Below are positions 23,001-35,000 of a stretch of 64,000 nucleotides of DNA, piece by piece. Numbering within the stretch: the first letter of the stretch is position 1; each line of letters begins with the position of its first letter. The stretch is taken from positions 6,100,104-6,164,103 of the forward strand of contig NW_024040485.1 in the NCBI RefSeq assembly GCF_014851395.1. The letters are read 5' to 3'. Under the pieces are notes generated by a model, which worked only from the letters and a program-made list of their open reading frames with translations, made no database searches and was not told where the DNA came from. Source of the stretch: Micropterus salmoides (lineage: Eukaryota; Chordata; Actinopteri; Centrarchiformes; Centrarchidae). Made by a program: the position numbers and the translations under genes.

Positions 23001-26000
23001 TCAGATCTTTACAGTGGCCGGTGAAACCAGCCTGCCTGTGCCTCGTTGCTTTCTATTAGAGATAAAAGAAATATTTTCTTTCTGTGGGCTCATCATGAAT
23101 GACTTTAATTATACGACAAAGTCAATCGAACTTTTCCTGATTCCTGAGAGCAAACATTAACATTAAATTAAATCATTAAATAAATAAAAAAATTGTATTA
23201 TATTATTAATAGTATATAAAAAGTTAATCCAATTTATTTGTACAGTTTTGGTATGTTTGGTGTATGATAAATGTCAAGACACAATTGATATATCCAAAAC
23301 ACAGACAGACAGAAAAGGAATCAAATTATGGTTGCCAGTTTGTTAGATTAACTGTTGCTGTCCTGTAATACTGTTTTGGATTCCATATTATCCCAGGAAT
23401 CCTAAGAAAAGTGGGAACACTGAGCCTTTTCACAACGTGCAGTTTGTGTTTCTAAGTGGATCTCGCCGCTCTCTGGTACCTTTGATGTATCCCTTGTCTC
23501 TGACGGCCTGCAGGGTGGGACGGCGGGTCAGGAACTTCTTCAGCTTGTGTTTGGTCTTCTTGTTGTCGGAGCAGTCCGTGCTGACGGAGGTCTTCAAGGC
23601 TGCAGTGGAGAGATGGGACAGGAAAGTGTTGTCCACCACTCGTCTTAACACACTGATCGCCATGACGGCCGATCGATGCTTTGAGGGGATTAAACTGATA
23701 AGCAAATGTTTTATAGGGCAAGTTTGACACATGCGGCTCAGAGCCAAACAGAAACTTCGTACTTTCATTTTTAGTCTTGTATCGTGTCTGTGCCCATGTA
23801 TTTGCCCTGCTATCATTTGCTTTCCTCCACTTCATTCAACTCCTAAATCTTTTGACTTTTGGTGATTTATTATCAGTTTAACCAACATTTTACTTTACTT
23901 TTTAAATTCCGCAAACATGGTTTGTGTTCATATATCAGTTTGATACCACTGAACACCACACAGACCTCTGCCTTTCTTTGAATCTCTGTGTTCCTTCTCT
24001 TTGTCATGTTTCTCTGCACCAGGCGATTCCGGCATGTCCTCTTCAATGGCCTCATCAGACTCCCAGGCCTGAGACACACACACAGAAAAAAAGATACTGG
24101 TTGTTAAAACGACTACCTGCTGCTACCTTTGGACTCTCAGAGCAGAAAAACAACAAACTTGATATGTTGATTACAAGTGAAGCCACATGGATATGAGTGA
24201 GTTGACCTTAAAACAAATGACATCTTAACTTCCAGGGTTATTTTTCAAACTATTCTCATTTTTGCAGAGTTTTTCTGTTTCAATTTAGTCTTCATATTCA
24301 CAGTGACAGGGTGTCTAGCATTTAAGAAACAAACAAAACATAACCATTGATTCAATGTCCAACATTCCCTCTTTATTATCCTGAAAACACCAAATATTTG
24401 TAGAGCATATTGTATTTATCACTATTTATCTTCTCAGTTTGAGGATACAGAGAGGATAAAATGAGCAACTAGTGTTTAGATGGAGAGTTAAAGGACATCT
24501 GACTTCAAATACAGTATGTATTTTCATCAAAAGTGAGCAGTGACCACTCTGTTTCTCTTTTCAACAACCTGGCACAATCTTATACCCCGCACCCAACCTA
24601 TCTCACTGTGGGCTGTATTCATGATTCTGAACTACTGTTCTCAGTTGAAGCAGACCAGTGTTGCCAGGCTACTTTTTCTATGATAATTTGGCAGATAAAA
24701 TTGTTTTGGGTGGGTTGTGATCATTTGGGCTACTTCTTGTAGTTCAGGGGGTTTCATCCAACCAAATGTCCAGCCGTATTGCAATAAATCTAGCTCTGCT
24801 GTCCTCCGGGTAGTATGATTGATATTGACAGGGCACTGAGTTCAGAACATCGGGCTACTTCTAAGACTGGGCGGGTTTTCAGCTCTAGGCTCTGACTGGG
24901 GTACTTTTTGTCAGTCCAATCTGGCTACTCTGGCAGAGGCAGACATTTTGGGACTGGGTGAAGTGTGTTGGTCCTCACATGGGTGCTGATGGTGTCCTGC
25001 AGCGCGCGGAACCACTCAGTGGCTGTGCCTTCGTTGTCTGACTGGATCAGCAGCTCTGTGCCCTGCCGAGTCTTCAGCTGCAACCAGGAGAGAGACACAA
25101 AGTAATCAATTCCAACCACCGCCTATGTAAACTGTCTTTATTGTTTGTTTTCTCTCATATGTCCTAAGTTAGTCTGATGGTTCATCAATTAATAAAATGT
25201 ATATGAAGTATGCTGGAAAGTGTCGTTTTTATACGAAGACATTAATATTTAGTGTAAGGGAATTTAACTGCTCTAATCTAGGAAAGGAGTACACGTGTAC
25301 CAACGGGGAAATATGTCTAAAACTACACCTGAAGGATTTTTTTGTTTGTATTTGAGACTTTTCAGTGCTTTATTTTAGTCTGAGAAAGGACATAACCTCA
25401 CTCTGAGCTCTCTCCCACCTCTATAACGTGCTTCTTGCTGGACTTGTCCTTGGATGCCCATTCCACCGAGCCGCCCCTCAGATCCACAGTAAACTCTGGT
25501 TTGGACTGACCGCCTCCAAACTGGACAGACAGAGAAAGCAGATTAACACAAACACACCATTTAACAATTTTTGTAGGTGAGACAAAAATATGCTATTTTG
25601 ATAATGGAGGACACGTACAGATTTTATCTTTCTGCTCAACTGCTCTAACCTCCAGGATAGCTCTGGTAAACAAATCATTGTGACATGATAATTGCATTTT
25701 GTTGTACTGGATTGTTAATTGTTTTGCGATGTTGTTGTGAAGCACTCAGCTGTTTGAGATTTGTCCTTAACTGTAGTGTATTGTGTTGTTGTTATTGTTG
25801 TATGTGTCTGCCACAGACGCAAAAGGAAAGGAGCCAAAAGGATGATAAATCAAAACTAAGTAAAAGACATGCATATGTAAAGGGATAATTCTGGATTAAT
25901 GTGAAAGGTTCCATTGAGGATCCCTCTTTCTGAAAGAGTATGGTATACATGCTGGATTTAAATTATCAAAATTGACACAAACAAACGCTGCAACTATTCC

Positions 26001-29000
26001 ACCCTGAGAGCCCTTTCATTGCAGAAACGTGAGTTTCACATAAGCAAGGGAGTCTGTTGAGTTTTGATGCATTAGCCAACATACATGCAACTACAAACTG
26101 AGTAATCCTGCATTAGTGTCATGGCCTGTCTAAGCGATCAGAAAGAATGACACCTCTACAGACCTCATCATCATCTCCATAAAAAGTACCGTTACCTAAC
26201 TGCCTGTAATGTAAAATAACAATGCCACAGAGTAAAACGATTTTTGCAAGTAATGACACTGTAATATTGTCCAATCTTTGCCCCATGCCAGTGACTAAAC
26301 ACAGAGAGGGGTTGGGGTCAGAGCATGGCAGACAGGAGGGAGGTGACATGCAGAGGAGGAGAGAGAAGCCCACAAAAGGAAGGAGGAGGCACATACAGAG
26401 GAGGCTCTGCCGAGCCCAGAGCAGCCATAGGAGACAGCAGGACGTTTCTTAGCAGACCGTCTCCAGTTACTCAACAGTGACAGGAGAAATTCAGGGAAGG
26501 AGCCACTGTGGTAGTATGGCTGCATGGAAGGATGGGAGGGGATGTAGACAAGGAAGAATGGGGAGATGAAGCCAAAGGTAAAGAGATGGAGGCATGGAAA
26601 GAGAAGGACAATGAAACATCTAGAAGAGAGAAACTTTAACCCCAATGCCCATCCACTGGCAGTTCTAAGCACTGTATTGGCAAAGCATAGCAAGTGGGCA
26701 TACAAATTAAACCCTGCCGAATTAAAAAGGCACAGCTGTACATCTTGTCAAGAACGTCATCTTGACTGGTTAAAACAATCAGGCTTATTTCCTTAATCAG
26801 TCTTAAACACGCTGTTCTAGGAATTTCTTCAATGTAAAAGAGCAGCACAGCACAGGGACGACAGACTGTTCCTCAACCTCTAATCAAAGGATGAAGAAAG
26901 AAACAGTGCTATGTGCTTTAGTCTAGATGGGATCTGCCGAGCTGACATGAAACAACCTCAGGAAGAGGTTTCTGTCACTAACCCAACTCGTCCCGCCTCC
27001 TTGGCCTTTGGCAAACAGCAACGTGGATCCTTGGAGCACAGTCCAGGAAGAAGTCCAGTTCTTCCTGCAACAGATAAGGTTCATAAACACTCTGAGGTAC
27101 TGAAGGTAAATCTACAGAGACCTTCCAGAATAACTACTCAGCATTAGTGCAAAAACACAATTGTGACATGTCTAAGTCTCGTTAAGTCCTGTAAGTAAAA
27201 ATAGTAGACTTAGTAATCTTGGGCAGGTTCTTAAGTTTCTTGTTTACTTTCCTAGTTTAAATAATTTGCACAGGCAAAATTACTGCATAATAAATTAGTA
27301 CTTGTTTTGTATATTTTGTATTTGGTAAAAGGAGATATTTATGCAGTGTAAAAGTAAGAGACAGACTCATCATGGAACAATATTGGCTTGGCATTAATGC
27401 TTTGTTCTTCTTCCTTTTCTTCTTCTTCTTCTCCTTCTCTTATAATTAGAGTGTAAATGCAGACACTAACAAATACATTTTGAACTTGCCCTGTGGAGTT
27501 TTGCTCTAAACAAACAAAAGTTGTGTTTACATTCCATGTTGTGTTTATCCTTGAGGCCAAACATGTTTAATGTATTTCCTTCCTCATAAAACATTTGCAA
27601 ATGTGACGTTTTGAATCATTTAAAACTTGCAGTGTTTCCATCTATGTTTACTATCTTATACGCTTCTTTTTCCTTGGCTTTATTGATAGGTTACCACCAC
27701 CAACTGATCTGTAGAGTAGCATGAAACAGCAGGACTGTACTGCGTCGCTCGTGTGCTCATGTTAGTCCTTGTATGTGCATAAGATACAAACAATGCAGGG
27801 ATCCACTCAAAAAGGCATTGCTCCATAGTGTTACTTGAGGTCACAAGGTTCATTTAAAACCATCACACAAATGCACAATACTGTAATGTCACTCAGCATT
27901 GGTCTAGTTTTGGTGCTACTCACCGTACTTTCTTGCCGTACTCTGTGATCTTTGTCACATTCAGAATGCCACATCTTTCAGAAGGCTGGAGAGAAAAAAA
28001 AACACTTCAGGACTTAGTCTGAAGAAGCAGATTACATTACATCATCAATCACTTTAACTAACCACAGCAGGAAGACAGGAGAGAAAGCTGCTGTAAAAAC
28101 TAAAAACATCATCACTCCATTATAAAAACACCACCACCAGCACAAATACCCCGCCACCAGAACAACACAGCTTTCATTATTCCCACTCTTAGAAGACAAG
28201 TGACTAAACACTGTAAAATTCACACAGACATCAGATTAAAATAAATTGGAGAAGCTAAAAGGTAAAACTACTTGTGCAGCATTTAGCCGATGGCCTTTTG
28301 TTTCAGATTTTGAAACACAGGGGAATTTTTGGGGCAACACAGACCATCAGTGCACCCAGCAACACACCCAACAATTAATCCAAACGTTTGTTGGCAAAAA
28401 AAAAAAAAAAAATAGCTCTGTTGTGATTCTAACGAGTCCGAGCTATTTCTCAGGCAACGTTACCCATCAGCACTGCTTATTAACAGGGATTCTACACAGG
28501 CTCGGGATCTAATTTACTTTCTTTATTCTTTATCTTTACTGCAACAAACATCAGAATATGTGAGGTAATTGTATACTGGAACGCAACCACTTTATTTTTC
28601 ATACCCGTGTAGAAACCCTGCAATAGTGCATGTGCCACTGCAACCAGGGGCCAAGTTAAACCCCTGCAGGACAGTCCCTAGTGGGTGGCGAGGAGACGCA
28701 TTGAAGTGAGGGGTAATTACTAACAGAGGAAGGGGGCTTAGGAGACGGAGGGCAGGAGTCAGTGTCAGGAGAGGGGGGCTTGGGGCCCGGAGGAGCGTCC
28801 TAGTGAGGAGACATGAATGAAAAAACACACTGTCACATCGGCTAACAACAGGTTAACGAGAAGATGATGAGAGGTTAAGAAGACAGACAGCTAAAAGAGT
28901 GTGATGGCAATTAGCAGTGAGATTATAATGCTGTAAAGTGTGTCGAGTCCAGGAGGCACCAATGGATTATTAATTCGATGTGGAGGCAGGTATTTACCAT

Positions 29001-32000
29001 AGTGCCCACGCTACTACCACAAATTACTTCATCTTCAGAATTATAAAGAGAATTAATTTCTGAATGGTTGTGGCCAAACCCTCAAATACAAGAAGTTCAT
29101 CAAGTTCAAGATTGAATGTTCAGATTTGTGGTAGCTTGATTTAAATGAACAGGCTCAATCAACTCAGGGAATCAGGTGAAAACAGGTGAAGTTGACATGA
29201 AGATGGGGGATGTAATTATTACTCCTCTTATCAGATTATTATCATGCAAGCTGATTGTCTGCTTGGATTTAGAGAGGAGGCTCTGATTGGTCGGTCCGAC
29301 AGACTACTGACTTGGTGTTTGTACGGGTGTAGGCGGGCAGAGCCTGTGCGGAAACGCCTGGTTTTTAACAGCCACTGCAAAGCAACCAGTCTACATCTGA
29401 AACTCTGACTTACCAGTGAACACATCATATAACAGCTCCATCTGCAGCACACTAATTCTGTACAGTAGGCTTTGAAGTCAATACACAGATAACATGAAGC
29501 ACAACTGGTAGGTGTTAAAGAAATGGATTATAAAACTATTAAAACGTTCTTGTGCACGCTGTGGAAATTTTCACCGGCGATTTCTTTTGCTAGCGGTAAA
29601 AAAGAGTTAACAGCAGACGTGGTTGTAAGTCTACTGTTTGCAGATTTAGGTGTCAGACCTTGTCAATGGGATCGTGGACGTAGGCGCTGTGTCTCCACTT
29701 GGTCAGGACGATGGGATCCACGTGTTTCCTGTCCAGACTGCGACTCTTTGGAGCGTCTCCAGACGGTTTGGGGGGGGAGAGGTTGTACTGGAGAGAGTGA
29801 ACATTGAATTTTACTGCGTCAATATACTTTTAATTTTACCGAATGAAAATATATACACGTTTCACCTAAATATAACACGTACTTTCACTCAGTTATAACT
29901 GAATATGTGTAGCTGATTCTGCCAAAAGTAAACATGATCTTATTGCTTAACATTTATCTTATTAAGTTATAAGCACAGCATCCCCATTAACAGAAATCTG
30001 TGAATACGACTTATCTACTGAAACAACGCCAGCTATTCAAACACCTGTGCTAAAAGGGAATAATCACACAACAGTATCTCACTACAGTGCAGGGACTGTG
30101 CGCTTCATCTTCAGAATATTGCATTTTAGTACTAATACTAATTTAACTAACTAAATAGGTTTTCTTAACTGTCAACTGATAATTTCAGTAATTTACCAAG
30201 TGAAAACGCAAACATTCACTGGTTTGCAGCTTTTACAATGTGAGGGCTTTTCTTAATCGTCTCGTTTTGTTTCGATGTCAATTGTCTCTTTGTGTTTTTG
30301 GACTGACCGTCGGAAAAAAAGGAAATTGAAGAAGGGGCTGTGGGAACTTTCACATCACATTATTTTGGGGTATAGAAGAAGAAATGTTAGTGTTACCCAT
30401 TTGTGTAAATTTGAGCCGTACACATGCTTACGTTTCTCAATATAAGGATTGCTACGGAGTTTTACCTTTGGCAGTTCCCATTCTGACCTTGAACCATCTG
30501 CACTGTAGTAATAGGGTCTGCCCTGGTCATCAACATGTTTTAACCACTGGTGTTGCAAACACAGACAAGACATAAGACTCATTACTGTGAATCTTGACAC
30601 ATTACTTTACACCAAAGCATTTGTGCAATCATATGCAACTTAAAACCTACTTAGCAACAGACAAACTTCATTTTTTGTGTTCTTCATCATATGTAATATT
30701 GCAAATGGATCATAAAGCTGTGGTAAGTTTTAAATGTGTTCACTCTGTGGCGTTAAAACTAACACTAATCAGTGTGGATGAAACATTTGAGTGGTGCGCT
30801 ATAGGGGGACATTTACCACAAATCAACCCAAAATCCGCTCCCACATGCATTCCCAGAAATCCCCAAAGCAAAGACAGAGCAGATCAATCCAATCCAGTGC
30901 AGCCGTTACCTTCTCATTAGTATAGTCACTAATGTACAGCGTGTGGCCTTGCTCGTCCATCTCCTCCGACCAGCCGCGCGGCGGCGAGCCATACTGACTG
31001 TCTGACTGGCTAGAGTAGGTACTGAAGCAGGTGTCCTCCGACGACAGAGGCTGGAGTCGACCGATGGAGAGTGAGAGGAAAGGAAGGAAAGATGGCGAGA
31101 GCGAGAGAGGAGTGTTCTACCATCAACACACAGAGAGGGTGAGAGAGAAAAGAGAAGGCATCTTTCACCATGGAGTTACAGAGGAGAGGAGACAGGCACC
31201 CAGAACCAATAAATCATCAGAAACTGCCCACCACCACTTTAATACGGTATAGAGAAGCAGAAGACCAATCAGAGAGATACAAATTACTAGTGTTCATGCT
31301 TGATTTTGGACAGTATGTCTACAAGTGGCTGCTGCAGTGTGACACAGAATAAATGTAGTGACAGTGACTGCTTTCTGCCTGTATGTGGCAGTGTGGTACA
31401 GCCATTTAATAAAACAGAGGCGAACTCAAAATCAGAGATGGCTCCCAAATGACTCAGGCTTATCTGGTATGTCACAAAGTGTGTGTGTGCTTGTGTGAGA
31501 GAGGTGATCATAAAAAGTACACTGTAATAAATCCACAATGCAATAGGATGTGGAGAGTTATTCTGGCGAGGGTGTACACAGTATAATCGAGTTTCATGTC
31601 AGAAAAAAAAAAAAAAAAAAAACCCAACAACTTTCATTTTCTCTGAGAAAATCTCCTCTAACAATCTGTCAGTGCTGAAAGAACAATTTTGCAGATGCAT
31701 CGCTTTGTCTGCATATACAGCACTGTTAATCACCAGGCAGTCACAATATGTGACAAAGTACTGGCATCCCATATTTGTTATCTATTTAATATCATTCTGA
31801 CTCATGATGACTCAGTATACAGTCGGGTTCAAAACAATAGCAGTGTGTTGAAAAAATTTAGTACAGTAAATCCTTTATAATAGCTTTTATTTCCATACAC
31901 ACAAATACATTTGGAACACTGCCCATTCTATTCCAAATCAAAACATGAAAAAAATTCCCTGAACTAGCATTTAGTTGTATAACCACTGTTTCTGAAAACT

Positions 32001-35000
32001 GCTTCATGTCTGTGGATTTAGGTATTCCATCCCAGGACGACTGGATTACGTTGCACAGTTCCCCTGCATTTCTTGGTTTTCAGAAACAGCATTTTTGATG
32101 TCACCCTACAAGTTTTCTACTGGATTAAGGTCCGGCAATTGGGCTGGCCCCTCCATAACATTATTCTTGCTGGTCTGGAACCAAGATGTTGCTCGTTTAC
32201 TGGTGTGTTTGTAGGGGTGGGGGGAAAAAAAATCGATACAGCATAGTATCGCGATATTTTGCAAGGCAATATCGTATCGTAACACGAACGTCAAGTATCG
32301 ATCTTTTATTATATAAATTGTACACGAGAATGATCCCTGGTAAGAGATAAACATGACCGACACCATAGTATGAGAAACATCGCCGTATCATGATGCTTGT
32401 GCGGCCGTGCTTCACTTTCTTCATGGTGTACTGCGGCTTGAATTCAGTGTTCATTTTAGCTGAGCTGCCTATCATTATCTGCACTTCTTTATGTTTTCTT
32501 CTCTCAAATTAAACTTTAAATCTAAGAACGCTGTTCTTCTGAACAATGTCTTGAATGACCCATTTTACTCCAGTTGTCCGACTGAAATGCACTATAACCA
32601 GCATGTACAATATTTGCTGCCTTCGTCCTGAAATAAGGGCCATCTGTTTGACTTTTTTCACAGAATGAATGACCTCACTAACTCCACACTATTATTTTGA
32701 ACACATCCCTTTCAATGAATGATTCAATTACACAGAATCAGCAGCGTGCATGCCATGACTGTGGGTCTGTTGGTTTTCTATTCCTCTATTACACCTACTG
32801 GTAAAGTATTTGCCATGTTCAAATAGAATTTCTACCAAAAACAGTGACTGATCTGTTTAGTGAGGTTGGACTGCTATTATTCTGAACACAACTGTATCCA
32901 ACTGTGTGTGTGTGACTGTGCTTGTCGGAGTTTAGACAGAAAACAATTTTGCAAATTCAGGTAATTTCGGCTTCATTCACCCTAGGATCTTCACTGTAAT
33001 TTATTTTGTTAAAATTAAGATTAATTAAATCACAGGGTAAAAGAGTTAATAACTGATATATACTCCGTTCAGACAGAAAGCAATGTTTGTTGTAAACCTC
33101 GTCTCTGACATTCAGACAGGAGGGGAGATCTGAGTCACCAAGCTGAAATGACAGTAACACACTTTACGCATTGACTGACCAGGTGTTCATGTGTGAAATA
33201 ACAGAGGCCAAAGCACTTTGCAACTATTTTCCACACGTTCCTCAAATTCCTACATCCTCTGCTTTTAGAAAACAACTGCACTCAAAGAGTTTGTTGGTAA
33301 GAAAGATGTGTTTGCTGTACTTGTGACAGGAAGTTTAATTTACCAACTACTCTACATGACACAATTGGTTGCTGTGATTGGTTGTACATCCATCCAATTG
33401 ATTCCAGAAGCACTTTTGGTCTGCGGTCGTTGACAACACTCCTTGGAAATCAAAAATGAACTGAGAAGATGACAGGCTAGGGCAGCCCTACTTTCAGTGA
33501 AGCAACTTAAATCAGGATCAACATGTGATCAAACTGTGAAATTTACATTGACTCAGCTGGTTTTAAACACACAAGAAGTGTGGCTACCTGTGTGTTACCT
33601 GTAAATGCAATCTTTTAATTTCTGTAGCATTTCTCATCATCTCTTGCACCAACGACTACCTGTAGCATTACAATCCCCCCCTCACACTTTGATGTCAGCT
33701 CATCAGGTATCCACATTTGAAAGGTTTGACATAACGGGTGACACATTCTCTGAACTTGCTCTCAGTTTTTATGCTAGAATAAGAAACAGTATAAGCTATT
33801 TAAAAAAAGAAAAGATACTGTTTCACTCATGTTTTACTTCCTCTCACTGTACCGCAACATGTAAATAATGTTCAGTTTTAAGTAATGACATGTTTGCTAT
33901 CAATCAAGGCAATCAACCAGTTGTTTAATAAAGAGACACTGGGCCTCATGCAAGAACGTTTTTGTATTCTTGTCTTAACTTTCTCTAACTTTTTTTTCGT
34001 ACATATACAATCCATTGACGAAAAACTTCGGTTGGGGAACGGCACGCTAATTGCACAGGGTTTCTCATGAAAATGGTGAATGCAAGCCACTTAAGAACAA
34101 ATCTGTGCATATGAGTGGTTCTTGCATAAGGCCCATTGTTTTCCTTTGATTATCACTGTTACAAAAAGTTACCTTAACTGATTTATTTGCTGAAGGCAAA
34201 TCAGAACTGTGTGAGTTGTCTCAGGAAATTCCTTATAAAGATATATGTGAAAATAAACTGTGTATGCGTGCGTTTGGGCAAACCCTCAGTACATGATCCA
34301 TACCTCGGAGCTCTCTCCCACGCTGTGGCTCTCTCCTCTGGAGCTCCCGATGCTGGTGTCTCTGGCTCGGGGTGGCTTCCAGGTCCTCTCCTGGGTGGAG
34401 CGGTTATAGTAGAAGTGCCTGCCATTCTGGTCCTTGTAGGTCTCCCAGTCGCCGAGCACGTGGATCGGGGAGCCGGAGGGGAAAGGGGGCAGGTTGGTCT
34501 GGGTGATCTTCAGTTCCTGGAGGTTGGTGTAGACAGGAGACTCGGAGCGGCCCTGGCCTGACGAAGATACAGTCTGATGGGAAGAAAGAAACAGAGAGAG
34601 GTGGAACTGTGAGTCATCTGTAAGTGGATGTAAGTCTGTTATATAATCAGGGAAAAGTTCATCGACAGTGAGTGATGGGCCATGATGTGAGAAATGCACA
34701 GCTTTCAGAGTCTAAATCAAAAACTGCACCTGCCAACTGATGGACACTTTCATTTAAAAACACCACAAAACGCCCTCAGAGCATACATCAAACACCTCAC
34801 CCCCACACTGTTAATGCCACGTTCCTACTGAGCTCTACATGGAGTCAATCACCTAGCAATGTTTCTGCTGGACACTGAGTGGTATTTGAGAATAAAAGGG
34901 AACGGCTGAAGTGTCAAGTGTAGTTCAAGCTGACACAGCCACTGTTGGCCTTAGAGGAGCAGAGCACCGAATGAACTCAGAGGAGGATGACAGGGGAAGG

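Noticed and set aside
23452..23835. Long minus-strand frames overlapping the arhgap12 exon at 23480-23599
   Set aside because: Out of frame with the spliced protein; only the RRPTLQAVR frame within the exon is coding.
23966..23976. GC donor (AAAG|GCAGAG) as an alternative 3' border of the exon starting at 24068
   Set aside because: Phase is kept, but the GT donor ten bases downstream is canonical and gives a gap-free match to the vertebrate KKLRSFKVS region.
24630..24945. Possible DNA element with CAGTGTTGCCAGGCTAC and inverted TCTGGCTACTCTGGCAGAGG
   Set aside because: The ends match only partly and no target duplication was found; too weak to list.
26295..26705. Minus-strand frame of 136 codons, hydrophobic
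   Set aside because: Arises from a purine-rich intron stretch read as Leu/Ser/Pro; no conserved motif, and it lies between well-placed arhgap12 PH exons.
34187..34561. Plus-strand open frame of 124 codons rich in Gly, Val and Leu
   Set aside because: Antisense shadow of the arhgap12 WW1 exon; no domain of its own and no splice or promoter support.
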